DNA of 64,000 nucleotides from Chlorobiota bacterium. Its GTDB lineage: Bacteria; Bacteroidota; Chlorobiia; Chlorobiales; Chlorobiaceae. Numbering within the stretch: position 1 is the stretch's first letter; each line of letters opens with the position of its first letter. The position numbers were made by a program, and so were the translations under genes. Positions 43,764 through 51,795 of this stretch are shown here, in pieces. Under the pieces are notes generated by a model. It worked only from the letters and a program-made list of their open reading frames with translations. It did not search any database and had not been told where the DNA came from. The stretch is taken from positions 22,536-86,535 of the forward strand of contig VGGK01000006.1 of assembly GCA_016868665.1 (NCBI GenBank). The letters run 5' to 3'.

Positions 43764-45317
43764 ATGAACTACGGTTTCGTAATCGATGCCCGGAAATGTA
43801 TAGGATGCCATGCGTGTACGGTGGCCTGCAAGTCCGAAAACGAGGTGCCGCTCGGAGTGAACCGCACCTGGGTGAAGTATGTGGAGAAAGGCACGTTCCC
43901 CGATACACGGCGCTATTTCACCGTACTGCGATGCAACCACTGCGCCGAGCCTCCCTGTGTGGATATCTGTCCCGTCGAGGCGCTGCAGAAGCGCCCGGAC
44001 GGCATCGTGGACTTCGACGGTCGCCGCTGCATTGGCTGCAAGGCATGTGCCCAGGCCTGTCCTTATAACGCGCTGTACATCGATCCGGATACCCATACCT
44101 CAGCCAAATGCAATTACTGCGCGCATCGCAAGGAGGTAGGTCTTCAGCCTGCGTGCGTAACGGTATGTCCCCAGCAGGCTATCGTTTCGGGAGATCTCGA
44201 CGACCCGTCAGGCAAGATTGCCGCACTGGTCGCCGGCGAACAGACCGTTGTGCGCAAGCCCGAGAAAGGGACATCGCCGAAGCTCTACTACATCAACGGA
44301 GACGGGGCCTCGCTGGATCCTCTGCAGGCTCCTCTTCAGGAGGAATATCACTGGAGCGCGCAGTCCAGAGGCGTGGGCCATTTCGCCGGAAAGGGCAAAG
44401 GCGCTCCGGGCATTGAAAAACCGGCGCATGCGGCTCCGAAAGCCGGACCGAAGGTCCGCCGGGTATACGATATCCCCTCGAAAGGAGCGGTCTGGGGCTG
44501 GGAAGTTCCTGCCTATGTAACCGCAAAGGCGGTTTCGTCGGGCGTATTCCTTGTCTTCTTTGCATTGCTCGCGATTTTCCGGCAGCAGCTTCCGGCTTCC
44601 CTCGAATGGGGAGCATGGGCGGTGTCACTCGTGTTTCTCGCTCTGACAGGCGGGTTCCTTATCAAGGATCTCGATCGTCCCGACCGTTTTTCCTCGGTCA
44701 TGCTTCGCCCGCAGTTCGGTTCCTGGCTGGTTCGCGGCGGTCTTACCATAACCGGATACGGCGCTTTCCTCGCCCTTTGGGGCGGAGCCCGGTTCCTTCA
44801 GATTCCCATGCTTGAAACCGCAGCTCTCTGGGGCGGCGCGTTCTTCGCGCTGGTGACGGCAATCTATACCGCATTTCTCTTCGGCGCTGCAAAGGGTCGA
44901 GATTTCTGGCAGAGCCCCATGCTGCTCGTGCACATGCTTCTTAACTCACTGCTTGCCGGCGGTTCTGCACTGCTGCTGCTCGGGCTTGGAACCGGGGTCT
45001 CTCCGGAGTTTTCGGGCCTGCTTCGCCAGATGCTCGTCGTCGGTTTCGGTCTGCATATCGCAGTCATGCTGATCGAGCTGTACGGCAAACACCCTTCGGT
45101 AGCTGCTGAGCGCGCAGCCGAAATCATTCGCGAGGGAAGCCTGAAAAACCAGTTCTGGGCAGGCAGTTTTCTTGCCGGCAACCTGCTGCCACTGCTCCTG
45201 ACGCTTGTGTCATCCGATCCTGCGATGCTTGCTCTTGCTTCGCTTCTCGGGCTCTCGGGCGTGTTCTATACCGAAAAAGTCTGGGTTCAGGCCCCGCAGA
45301 GAATTCCCTTAAGCTAA
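43764..45317 (+). CDS. Fused iron-sulfur/NrfD-like membrane subunit (SoeBC or PSRLC3 type)
   Basis: A 517-residue fusion. Residues 1-170 are a DmsB/PsrB-like ferredoxin with four Cys groups (CIGCHACTVAC, CNHCAEPPCVDIC, CIGCKACAQAC and CNYCAHRKEVG...C) for four [4Fe-4S] clusters. A Gly/Ala/Lys linker (about 190-240) leads to an NrfD/PsrC-like anchor with about eight membrane segments. There is no signal peptide, so the Fe-S part should face the cytoplasm. The catalytic subunit follows after about 20 bases. It probably passes electrons from the molybdenum subunit to menaquinone. Confidence 0.82.
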   Translation: MNYGFVIDARKCIGCHACTVACKSENEVPLGVNRTWVKYVEKGTFPDTRRYFTVLRCNHCAEPPCVDICPVEALQKRPDGIVDFDGRRCIGCKACAQACPYNALYIDPDTHTSAKCNYCAHRKEVGLQPACVTVCPQQAIVSGDLDDPSGKIAALVAGEQTVVRKPEKGTSPKLYYINGDGASLDPLQAPLQEEYHWSAQSRGVGHFAGKGKGAPGIEKPAHAAPKAGPKVRRVYDIPSKGAVWGWEVPAYVTAKAVSSGVFLVFFALLAIFRQQLPASLEWGAWAVSLVFLALTGGFLIKDLDRPDRFSSVMLRPQFGSWLVRGGLTITGYGAFLALWGGARFLQIPMLETAALWGGAFFALVTAIYTAFLFGAAKGRDFWQSPMLLVHMLLNSLLAGGSALLLLGLGTGVSPEFSGLLRQMLVVGFGLHIAVMLIELYGKHPSVAAERAAEIIREGSLKNQFWAGSFLAGNLLPLLLTLVSSDPAMLALASLLGLSGVFYTEKVWVQAPQRIPLS

Positions 45318-45336
45318 CCATGTGCCGGAGTACGTT

Positions 45337-48198
45337 ATGAGCTATACCCACAAACCGACAGTTATAGAAACAATTGCTGAAAAGCTTCGTCTTGTTCCCG
45401 ATCTGCACAAGGAGGGAGATGGAGGAAAGGCTATGCGCGCTGCCGAAGAGGGCGCCGAAACAAGCTGCCCGCCTCCTTCCAGGTGGGACAGCTGGGTCGA
45501 GTACGATTCGAAAAGCTGGCCGGAACGAAAGGCGAAAGAGTATATGCTGGTGCCGACCGCATGCTTCAACTGTGAAGCCGGCTGCGGTCTGCTGGCCTAT
45601 GTCGACAAGGAGACCATGGAGATAAGAAAGCTGATGGGCAATCCGCACCATCCGGCAAGTCGCGGAAGGAACTGTGCGAAAGGTCCGGCAACGCTGAACC
45701 AGATACAGGATACCGACCGTGTGCTTTACCCCATGAAGCGGGTCGGCAAGCGCGGCGAGGGCAAATGGGAGCGGGTGAGCTGGGACAGCGTGCTCGACGA
45801 TATTGCCGGTCGCATGCGCAAAGCCATCATGGAAGGCCGCAACAACGAAATCTCCTACCATGTCGGACGTCCGGGACATGACGGCTTCATGGAGTGGATC
45901 CTTCGGGCATGGAACGTGGACGGGCACAACAGTCACACCAACGTCTGTTCGTCAGGCGCGCGTTTCGGTTACGCCATCTGGGAAGGATTCGATCGTCCCT
46001 CTCCCGACCACGCCAACGCGAAATTCATTTTGCTGGTAAGCGCGCATCTTGAATCGGGTCACTATTTCAACCCGCATGCTCAGCGCATCATCGAGGCCCG
46101 CATGAAAGGCGCAAAGCTTGCTGTACTCGATCCGCGCCTTTCCAACACGGCAAGCATGTCCGATTACTGGATGCCGAGCTATCCCGGCAGCGAGCCGGCC
46201 GTACTGCTCGCCATGGCGAAAGTGATCATCGACGAGGGGCTTTACAATCGAGATTATCTGGAGAACTGGGTGAACTGGCAGGCCTACCTGCAGGAGGAAT
46301 ATCCCGGAACGCCGGCGACCTTCGAAAACTTCATCGAAGGACTGAAGAAGGAATACGCGCACTACACTCCCGAGTACGCATCGAAAGAGAGCGGCGTGGA
46401 CGCAGCCATGATTGTCGATGTCGCCCGTAAAATCGGCGCGGCGGGAACGCAGTTTTCCACGCACGTCTGGCGCAGCGCAAGCAGCGGCAATCTCGGAGGC
46501 TGGGCGGTATCGCGTACGCTCCATTTCCTGAACGTGCTGACCGGCAGCGTCGGTACGCCGGGCGGTACATCGCCAAGCGCATGGAACAAGTTCAAACCGC
46601 ACGTGCATGCCGAGCCGAAGCCCCAGACCTTCTGGAATCCGCTTCACATGCCGAACGAATATCCGCTCGCGCACTTTGAAATGAGCTTTCTGCTTCCCCA
46701 TTTTCTGAAGGAGGGACGCGGCAAGCTCGATGTTTACTTTACCAGGGTGTTCAACCCTGTCTGGACCTATCCCGACGGTTTCTCGTGGATCGAGGCACTG
46801 GAGGACGAAACGAAAATCGGCCTCCACGCTGCGCTTACCCCCACCTGGAGCGAAACAGCATACTTCGCCGACTACGTGCTGCCGATGGGTCATTCCGCCG
46901 AAAGGCACGACATAATCAGTTATGAAACCCATGCCGGCAAGTGGATCGCATTCCGCCAGCCTGTGCTGCGCACAGCCTTGAGGAGGATGGGCAAACCGGT
47001 CAGATATACATGGGAAGCCAATCCCGGCGAGGTCTGGGAAGAAGACGAGTTCTGGATCGAACTGACCTGGCGCATCGACCCCGACGGAAGTCTCGGTATC
47101 CGCCAGTACTGCATGTCTCCGTACCGCCCTGGAGAGAAGATCACCATCGAGGAATACTACCGCTACATTTTCGAGCATACCGCAGGCCTGCCCGAAGCCG
47201 CAGCCGCAGAGGGGCTCACCGCTTTCGACTACATGCAGAAGTACGGCGCTTTCGAAGTCGAGAGCAACGTTTATAACGTTCATGAGAAAGCCGTTCCCTC
47301 CGCTGACCTCGAAGGCGCTTCGGTAGATCCTGAGAACGGGCTGATCGTCAGAAACGGCAAAGGCATCGGTGTAGAAGTAGGCGGCAAGGCATGCTCCGGT
47401 TTTCCGACCCCTTCGAAGAAGCAGGAATTCTGGTCGAAAACCATGGTGGAGTGGAAATGGCCCGAATACCGAATGCCGGCATACATCAAGAGCCACATTC
47501 ATCAGGAAACCATGAACCGCAGTAACGGCGAATTCGTGCTGGTGCCGACCTTCCGGCTTCCTGTACTGATTCACTCCCGTTCGGGCAACGCCAAATGGCT
47601 GGCCGAAATCGCTCATCGCAATCCGGTCTGGATCAATGCCGCAGATGCTGCTTCGCTCGGCATCGAAAACGGCGAACTGATAAGGGTTAACACCGACATA
47701 GGCTTTTTTGTCAACCAGGCCTGGGTGACAGAAGGGATACGACCCGGCGTGGTAGCCTGTTCGCACCATATCGGGCGCTGGCGCAGGCAGCAGGACCCGG
47801 AGGCCAACCGCTGGGCGGCGAACCGGGTCAACATCTCCAAAGAGGGCAACGGGAAATGGAAGATGCGCGTCGAAGAGAATATTCAGCCATACGAGAGCAG
47901 CGATGCCGATTCGTCGAGGATCTTCTGGTCGGACGGCGGCGTGCACCAGAACATAACCTTTCCGGTCCATCCCGACCCGATAAGCGGTATGCACTGCTGG
48001 CACCAGAAGGTGCGAATTGAAAAATCCCGTGAAGGAGACCGTTACGGCGACGTTTTCGTCGATACCGAACGCTCTTTCGAGATCTACAAGGAGTGGCTCG
48101 CCATGACGAGACCCGCTCCGGGACCCAACGGCCTGCGTCGTCCGCTCTGGCTGAACCGTCCTTTCAGGCCTGACGATAAGACCTACTACCTGAAATAG
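45337..48198 (+). CDS. Molybdopterin oxidoreductase catalytic subunit (SoeA / PSRLC3 type)
   Basis: About 953 residues; ATG 45337 has GGAG six bases upstream, while a GTG at 45322 is the alternative. No Tat leader is present, unlike PsrA/PhsA, which indicates a cytoplasmic enzyme. The [4Fe-4S] motif is Cys76, Cys79, Cys83 and Cys113. NVCSSGARFG places Cys204 as the likely Mo ligand. Molybdopterin blocks follow (for example LDPRLSNTASMSDYW), and the C-terminal cap domain has VPTFRLPVLIHSRSGNAKW. With the fused BC subunit and a sulfite exporter next door, sulfite oxidation to sulfate is the likeliest role. Polysulfide or another S-oxyanion is possible. Confidence 0.78.
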   Translation: MSYTHKPTVIETIAEKLRLVPDLHKEGDGGKAMRAAEEGAETSCPPPSRWDSWVEYDSKSWPERKAKEYMLVPTACFNCEAGCGLLAYVDKETMEIRKLMGNPHHPASRGRNCAKGPATLNQIQDTDRVLYPMKRVGKRGEGKWERVSWDSVLDDIAGRMRKAIMEGRNNEISYHVGRPGHDGFMEWILRAWNVDGHNSHTNVCSSGARFGYAIWEGFDRPSPDHANAKFILLVSAHLESGHYFNPHAQRIIEARMKGAKLAVLDPRLSNTASMSDYWMPSYPGSEPAVLLAMAKVIIDEGLYNRDYLENWVNWQAYLQEEYPGTPATFENFIEGLKKEYAHYTPEYASKESGVDAAMIVDVARKIGAAGTQFSTHVWRSASSGNLGGWAVSRTLHFLNVLTGSVGTPGGTSPSAWNKFKPHVHAEPKPQTFWNPLHMPNEYPLAHFEMSFLLPHFLKEGRGKLDVYFTRVFNPVWTYPDGFSWIEALEDETKIGLHAALTPTWSETAYFADYVLPMGHSAERHDIISYETHAGKWIAFRQPVLRTALRRMGKPVRYTWEANPGEVWEEDEFWIELTWRIDPDGSLGIRQYCMSPYRPGEKITIEEYYRYIFEHTAGLPEAAAAEGLTAFDYMQKYGAFEVESNVYNVHEKAVPSADLEGASVDPENGLIVRNGKGIGVEVGGKACSGFPTPSKKQEFWSKTMVEWKWPEYRMPAYIKSHIHQETMNRSNGEFVLVPTFRLPVLIHSRSGNAKWLAEIAHRNPVWINAADAASLGIENGELIRVNTDIGFFVNQAWVTEGIRPGVVACSHHIGRWRRQQDPEANRWAANRVNISKEGNGKWKMRVEENIQPYESSDADSSRIFWSDGGVHQNITFPVHPDPISGMHCWHQKVRIEKSREGDRYGDVFVDTERSFEIYKEWLAMTRPAPGPNGLRRPLWLNRPFRPDDKTYYLK

Positions 48199-48217
48199 TT
48201 TTTTCGTGTTGCGATAC

Positions 48218-48245
48218 CGTCCCGCCAGATGCGGGACGTTTTTTT
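48218..48245 (+). terminator. Rho-independent terminator after soeA-like gene
   Basis: CGTCCCGC (48218-48225) pairs with GCGGGACG (48231-48238) around CAGAT, followed by seven T. It lies 20 bases after the soeA-like stop and may limit read-through to the exporter gene. Confidence 0.88.
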
Positions 48246-48271
48246 CTTCAACCTCTGATCAATTAACGTTC

Positions 48272-49237
48272 ATGGCAATAGTAGCCAATCCTGGGACTTC
48301 CAGGTTTATACTGTCATCCCTGTTGACGGGAGCGCTGCTTTTCATTCCTTCTCTTGTTTTTGCTGCAGCATCGGTTCCTTCTGCTGATTCCGTTCAGCTT
48401 GCATGGTGGATATGGATGGCGCTGTTGTTCATATTTACCTTTCTTCTCGGCATAATCGCGGTTATTGCCGGTGTCGGCGGCGGAGTACTCTTCGTACCTA
48501 TCGTCAGCAGTTTTTTTCCTTTTCACCTTGATTTCGTCCGTGGAGCGGGTCTTCTTGTCGCTCTTTCGGGAGCGCTGTCTGCAGGCGCTCCACTCCTGAG
48601 GAAAGGGCTGGCTAATCTCAAGCTCGCTCTTTCCATGGCACTCATCGGCTCAGTGAGTTCCATTGCCGGTGCCATGGTTGGTCTTGCCATGCCGGAAAAA
48701 ACCGTTCAGTTGCTCCTTGGACTGACCATCATATTCATTTCGTTTGTGATGTACCGATCGAAAAATTCAGCATATCCCGACATCAGAACGCCTGACGCCC
48801 TCTCATCAGCCCTCCGGATTAACGGGATATATTATGATGAGCAGATGAAAAAAGAGATCAACTGGCAGATTCACCGCACGCCTGCAGGGCTTCTGCTGTT
48901 TATTCTGATCGGTTTCATGGCAGGAATGTTCGGTCTGGGAGCAGGTTTTGCCAATGTTCCTGTTTTCAATCTTGTGCTCGGGGCTCCATTGCGTGTTTCC
49001 GTGGCAACAAGCGTTTTCGTGCTTTCGATCAACGATACCGCTGCGGCATGGGTCTACCTTCATAAAGGCGCGGTACTCCCGCTGATCGCAGTGCCTTCGA
49101 TCGCTGGCATGATGCTTGGAACGAAAATCGGCGCGAAGCTGCTGACGAAAATACACACCAATCTGGTTCGTCGCATTGTGATCGCATTGCTTGCAGTTGC
49201 GGGGCTGCGTGCTCTTTTAAAAGGGTTCGGAATCTGA
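48272..49237 (+). CDS. TauE/SafE-family sulfite/organosulfonate exporter
   Basis: About 321 residues from ATG 48272 (an upstream in-frame start would overlap the terminator). About eight or nine membrane segments are visible. The two TauE/SafE repeats are seen as AVIAGVGGGVLFVPIVSSFFP and MAGMFGLGAGFANVPVFNLVLG. A hydrophilic loop around residues 175-210 separates the halves. The family moves sulfite, sulfonates or similar anions. Its place beside the SoeABC-like enzyme suggests sulfite handling. Confidence 0.82.
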   Translation: MAIVANPGTSRFILSSLLTGALLFIPSLVFAAASVPSADSVQLAWWIWMALLFIFTFLLGIIAVIAGVGGGVLFVPIVSSFFPFHLDFVRGAGLLVALSGALSAGAPLLRKGLANLKLALSMALIGSVSSIAGAMVGLAMPEKTVQLLLGLTIIFISFVMYRSKNSAYPDIRTPDALSSALRINGIYYDEQMKKEINWQIHRTPAGLLLFILIGFMAGMFGLGAGFANVPVFNLVLGAPLRVSVATSVFVLSINDTAAAWVYLHKGAVLPLIAVPSIAGMMLGTKIGAKLLTKIHTNLVRRIVIALLAVAGLRALLKGFGI

Positions 49238-49244
49238 AAAAATT

Positions 49245-49673
49245 ATGAACAAATCAACAATGAAAGATAGCGTTCATGCCGATCGCGTACAGCTCGCCTA
49301 CGCATCCGTACTTGGTATCGCATCGGCTGTCGGCATGGTACTGATTGTCGTCGGTTACCTGATATATGTTTTCGAACTGCTCCCGTCGGCCGCATCGGTC
49401 AGCGATGTTGCTGCTCACTGGCATCTCCGGGCATCGGAATTGCACCAGACAGTACCGGTTCCTTCAGGTTGGGACTGGACCGGCGACGTTCTTCGAGGAG
49501 ACGTGCTGAGCTATGCCTCGATCATCTACCTTTCGGCCGCAACTATTGTTTGTCTTGCATTCATTGTTCCTGTGCTCATCGGGGAGAGGGATGCAATCTA
49601 TACCATCATCACAATACTGCAGGTATGTGTGCTGGTTTTTGCCGCAGCAGGGATTGTTTCCGGAGGGCACTGA
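49245..49673 (+). CDS. DUF1634-like small membrane protein
   Basis: A 142-residue protein with three or four membrane segments. The C-terminal part (SYASIIYLSAATIVCLAFIVP, then GERDAIYTIITILQVCVLV) resembles DUF1634, which often sits next to TauE/SafE exporters. It starts 8 bases after the exporter stop, so the two are almost certainly co-transcribed. Its function is unknown; an accessory subunit of the exporter is plausible. Confidence 0.55.
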   Translation: MNKSTMKDSVHADRVQLAYASVLGIASAVGMVLIVVGYLIYVFELLPSAASVSDVAAHWHLRASELHQTVPVPSGWDWTGDVLRGDVLSYASIIYLSAATIVCLAFIVPVLIGERDAIYTIITILQVCVLVFAAAGIVSGGH

Positions 49674-49755
49674 GCGTTCGCCAGGAGTGAAGCAGGTTAC
49701 TATCATAAGGAAAAATACAGTTGACGCTTGTTTCTTTCCTTTTTTGTTATTATAA

Positions 49756-49779
49756 TTATATAATTAGTTGGTTATATAG
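49756..49779. promoter_or_regulatory. AT-rich dyad operator upstream of tusA
   Basis: TTATATAAT (49756-49764), spacer TAGTTG, GTTATATAG (49771-49779): the same 9-6-9 geometry as the copies before soxY and soeBC, with one or two changed bases. It ends 32 bases before the tusA start and just upstream of its ribosome site. A TTGACG word at 49721-49726 could be a -35 element. Confidence 0.65.
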
Positions 49780-49811
49780 TTTAAAAACATGCAAAAACAA
49801 CAGGAGGTTCC

Positions 49812-50048
49812 ATGTCAGAGATCACTGCCAACCGTACGCTCGACTGTTCCGGAATGAACTGCCCTCTGCCGATTCTCAAGACCAAGAAAGAGATCGACCA
49901 GATGCAGAGCGGCGAAGTCCTTAAAATGATATCGACCGATTCCGGTTCGGCAAACGACATGACTTCATGGTCGAACAGAACCGGACACAAGATCGTCGGA
50001 AGCTCCGTAGACGGCGGTTCCTATACATTCTATATCCAGAAATCCTGA
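49812..50048 (+). CDS. tusA: TusA-family sulfur carrier protein
   Basis: A 78-residue protein behind the strong ribosome site CAGGAGGT. The TusA active-site motif CPLPILKTKK has the sulfur-accepting Cys17; an extra Cys12 lies nearby. TusA passes persulfide sulfur between cytoplasmic enzymes, and in sulfur oxidisers works with DsrE-type proteins upstream of the Dsr or Hdr pathways. It is first of tusA-dsrE2-cooC. Confidence 0.92.
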   Translation: MSEITANRTLDCSGMNCPLPILKTKKEIDQMQSGEVLKMISTDSGSANDMTSWSNRTGHKIVGSSVDGGSYTFYIQKS

Positions 50049-50063
50049 ACAGAGGTTCAACTT

Positions 50064-50573
50064 ATGGCTGATACCAAGAAACTTGCGATTATCGCTTCGA
50101 AAGGTACGCTCGATTGGGCTTATCCGCCTTTCATCCTCGCCTCCGCTGCGGCCGCCATGGATATGGACGCCATGGTATTCTTCACCTTTTACGGTCTTCC
50201 TCTGCTGAAAAAGGATCTTGACCTCAAAGTCACTCCTGTAGGCAATCCTGCCATGCCGATGAAAATGCCCTTCGGCAGCAAGGATTTCCAGAATATCAAC
50301 TGGTCGATTCCCAATCTCATTTCCGGCAACGTTCCCGGTTTCGACAGTATGGCCACCATGCTCATGAAGGAGACCTTCAAAAAGAAGGGAGTCGCCACCA
50401 TCGAAGAGCTGCGTGAGATGTGCATCGAGAGCGGCGTGCGCTTTGTGGCCTGCCAGATGACCATGGAGGTTTTCGGATTCGAAAAGAAGGACTTCATCGA
50501 CGGAGTGGAATATGCCGGTGCAGCCATGTATCTCGAACATGCAGCAGAGGCCGATATTTCGCTGTTCATCTGA
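50064..50573 (+). CDS. DsrE2-like sulfurtransferase
   Basis: A 169-residue DsrE/F-fold protein. The N-terminal KLAIIASKGTLDWAYPPFIL and the MVFFTFYGLPLL block fit the DsrE2 (peroxiredoxin-like) group. Cys120 and Cys130 in the MCIESGVRFVACQM pattern are the two conserved cysteines of that group. DsrE2 is often encoded beside TusA and a rhodanese in sulfur-oxidising microbes and takes part in sulfur trafficking. No rhodanese gene is nearby. It starts 15 bases after tusA. Confidence 0.85.
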   Translation: MADTKKLAIIASKGTLDWAYPPFILASAAAAMDMDAMVFFTFYGLPLLKKDLDLKVTPVGNPAMPMKMPFGSKDFQNINWSIPNLISGNVPGFDSMATMLMKETFKKKGVATIEELREMCIESGVRFVACQMTMEVFGFEKKDFIDGVEYAGAAMYLEHAAEADISLFI

Positions 50574-50585
50574 ATAACTGCAGAT

Positions 50586-50620
50586 TGCCGGCTCACTGGA
50601 GTTATGCCGGCATTATTTTC
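50586..50620 (+). terminator. Hairpin between dsrE2 and cooC
   Basis: TGCCGGC (50586-50592) and GCCGGCA (50606-50612) form a perfect 7-bp stem, followed by TTATTTT. It could partly end transcription or mark an RNA processing point, lowering cooC relative to tusA-dsrE2. Confidence 0.45.
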
Positions 50621-50656
50621 CTGCCATAAAACCCTGCAAGATCGGGAGTTCCTGTC

Positions 50657-51424
50657 ATGAAAATCGCAGTCAGCGGAAAAGGCGGTGTCGGGAAAACCAC
50701 GATCAGTTCCATGATCGTCTGTGCTCTCAGAGAGCGGGGCAGACCGGTGCTTGCAATCGATGCCGATCCGAACGGCAGTCTTGCCGAGGCTCTCGGTTAC
50801 GATCAGGAAAAAGATGGTCGGATCATACCGCTCATCGAAAGGAAACAGCTTGTCGAAGAGCGCACCGGATCAAAACCGGGCGACATGGGCGGCTATTTCG
50901 TGCTCAATCCAAGGACCGATGATTTCGTCGAAAAATTTTCGGTGGAAGTCAACGGAACGAGAGTCATGGTGATGGGCGGCCTGAAAGAAGCCCTCACTGG
51001 ATGCTACTGTTCCGAAAACGCGCTTCTCCGATCGTTTCTGAGACATCTGATGGTTGAAAGAGACGAGTGGGTGATTCTTGATATGGAAGCAGGATTCGAG
51101 CATCTTACCAGAGGTACGGCACAGTCGGTCGATATTCTGCTTGTCGTTGTCGAGCCCGGAATCCGTTCGATAAACACGGCAAAAAAAATAACAGCCCTTG
51201 CCCGTCAGGCCGGCATACCGAAACTCGGTTATATCGTCAACAAGGTTTATGACGGTGACCAGATCGGCGATATAGCCGCCCTGCTTGCTTCGGATGATAT
51301 ACTGGCGGTGATCCCCTTTGATGCGCAGGCAATCGATGCCGATCTGAAACGTGGAGTCCCGTATGCCTCATGTCCTGTAATGGCTGGTCACATCAACATG
51401 CTCCTCGATGGCCTGGATTGTTAA
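50657..51424 (+). CDS. cooC: CooC-type ATPase, nickel insertion into CO dehydrogenase
   Basis: A 255-residue MinD/NifH-like ATPase. The P-loop is GKGGVGKTT (residues 7-15) with the signature deviant Lys. Cys116 and Cys118 form the CxC motif (GCYCSEN) that binds metal at the dimer interface in CooC. IVNKVYDGDQ is the family's base-recognition region. It matures the C-cluster of CooS, which is encoded about 5 kb downstream. Its place in a sulfur-carrier operon is unusual. Confidence 0.88.
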   Translation: MKIAVSGKGGVGKTTISSMIVCALRERGRPVLAIDADPNGSLAEALGYDQEKDGRIIPLIERKQLVEERTGSKPGDMGGYFVLNPRTDDFVEKFSVEVNGTRVMVMGGLKEALTGCYCSENALLRSFLRHLMVERDEWVILDMEAGFEHLTRGTAQSVDILLVVVEPGIRSINTAKKITALARQAGIPKLGYIVNKVYDGDQIGDIAALLASDDILAVIPFDAQAIDADLKRGVPYASCPVMAGHINMLLDGLDC

Positions 51425-51795
51425 CAATTGTTATTTTTCTTTTGCTTTTTATTTTATCCTGCTTTAAATTGTATAAGTAAGTGATTATATAGTTTATTTC
51501 CCCCTTTTCTCGGGATCTCCTCTTTATACATTCGGTTTTTGCCTTTTCGTCTTCAATACACAGGATATTCATCGTGAGGCGTGTGTTGCCGTCCGGTTTG
51601 GTTTCCGATTATGTTCTCGTCAGACAGATAACAATTCTCAGTGCCGCGCTCTCTGCCATTCAGATGCCGGTTTTTCCCGCATTCCTTTTACAGAGCGATT
51701 ACCTTTGCTGCCTGATGATGCCTGTATGCCATCCATGTTGCATCTCTTTTCGAAAAAGCCCGTAACCACATGTAACCGAAATAAAGGAGGTCGTC
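51425..51795 (+). other. Leader region before the ABC/CODH operon
   Basis: A 371-base gap holding the dyad at 51469-51492. An AT-rich palindrome TAACAATTGTTA followed by T-rich sequence (51422-51440) may end the cooC transcript. A 63-residue frame at 51574-51765 (GTG start, hydrophobic and Cys rich) has no clear ribosome site or family, and I do not call it a gene. The region resembles the long leader before soeBC in length and in following the dyad. Confidence 0.35.
51469..51492. promoter_or_regulatory. AT-rich dyad operator upstream of the ABC-cytochrome-cooS operon
   Basis: TTGTATAAG (51469-51477), spacer TAAGTG, ATTATATAG (51484-51492). It keeps the 9-6-9 geometry but is the least perfect of the four upstream copies. 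It lies about 300 bases before the binding-protein gene. Confidence 0.5.

Noticed and set aside
45952..48003. 683-residue open frame antisense to the soeA-like gene
   Set aside because: It lies wholly opposite a gene with intact molybdopterin motifs, has no family resemblance, and is explained by the GC-biased third positions of the sense strand.
51574..51765. 63-residue Cys-containing frame in the leader of the ABC operon
   Set aside because: GTG start without a ribosome site, no recognisable domain, and no supporting context.
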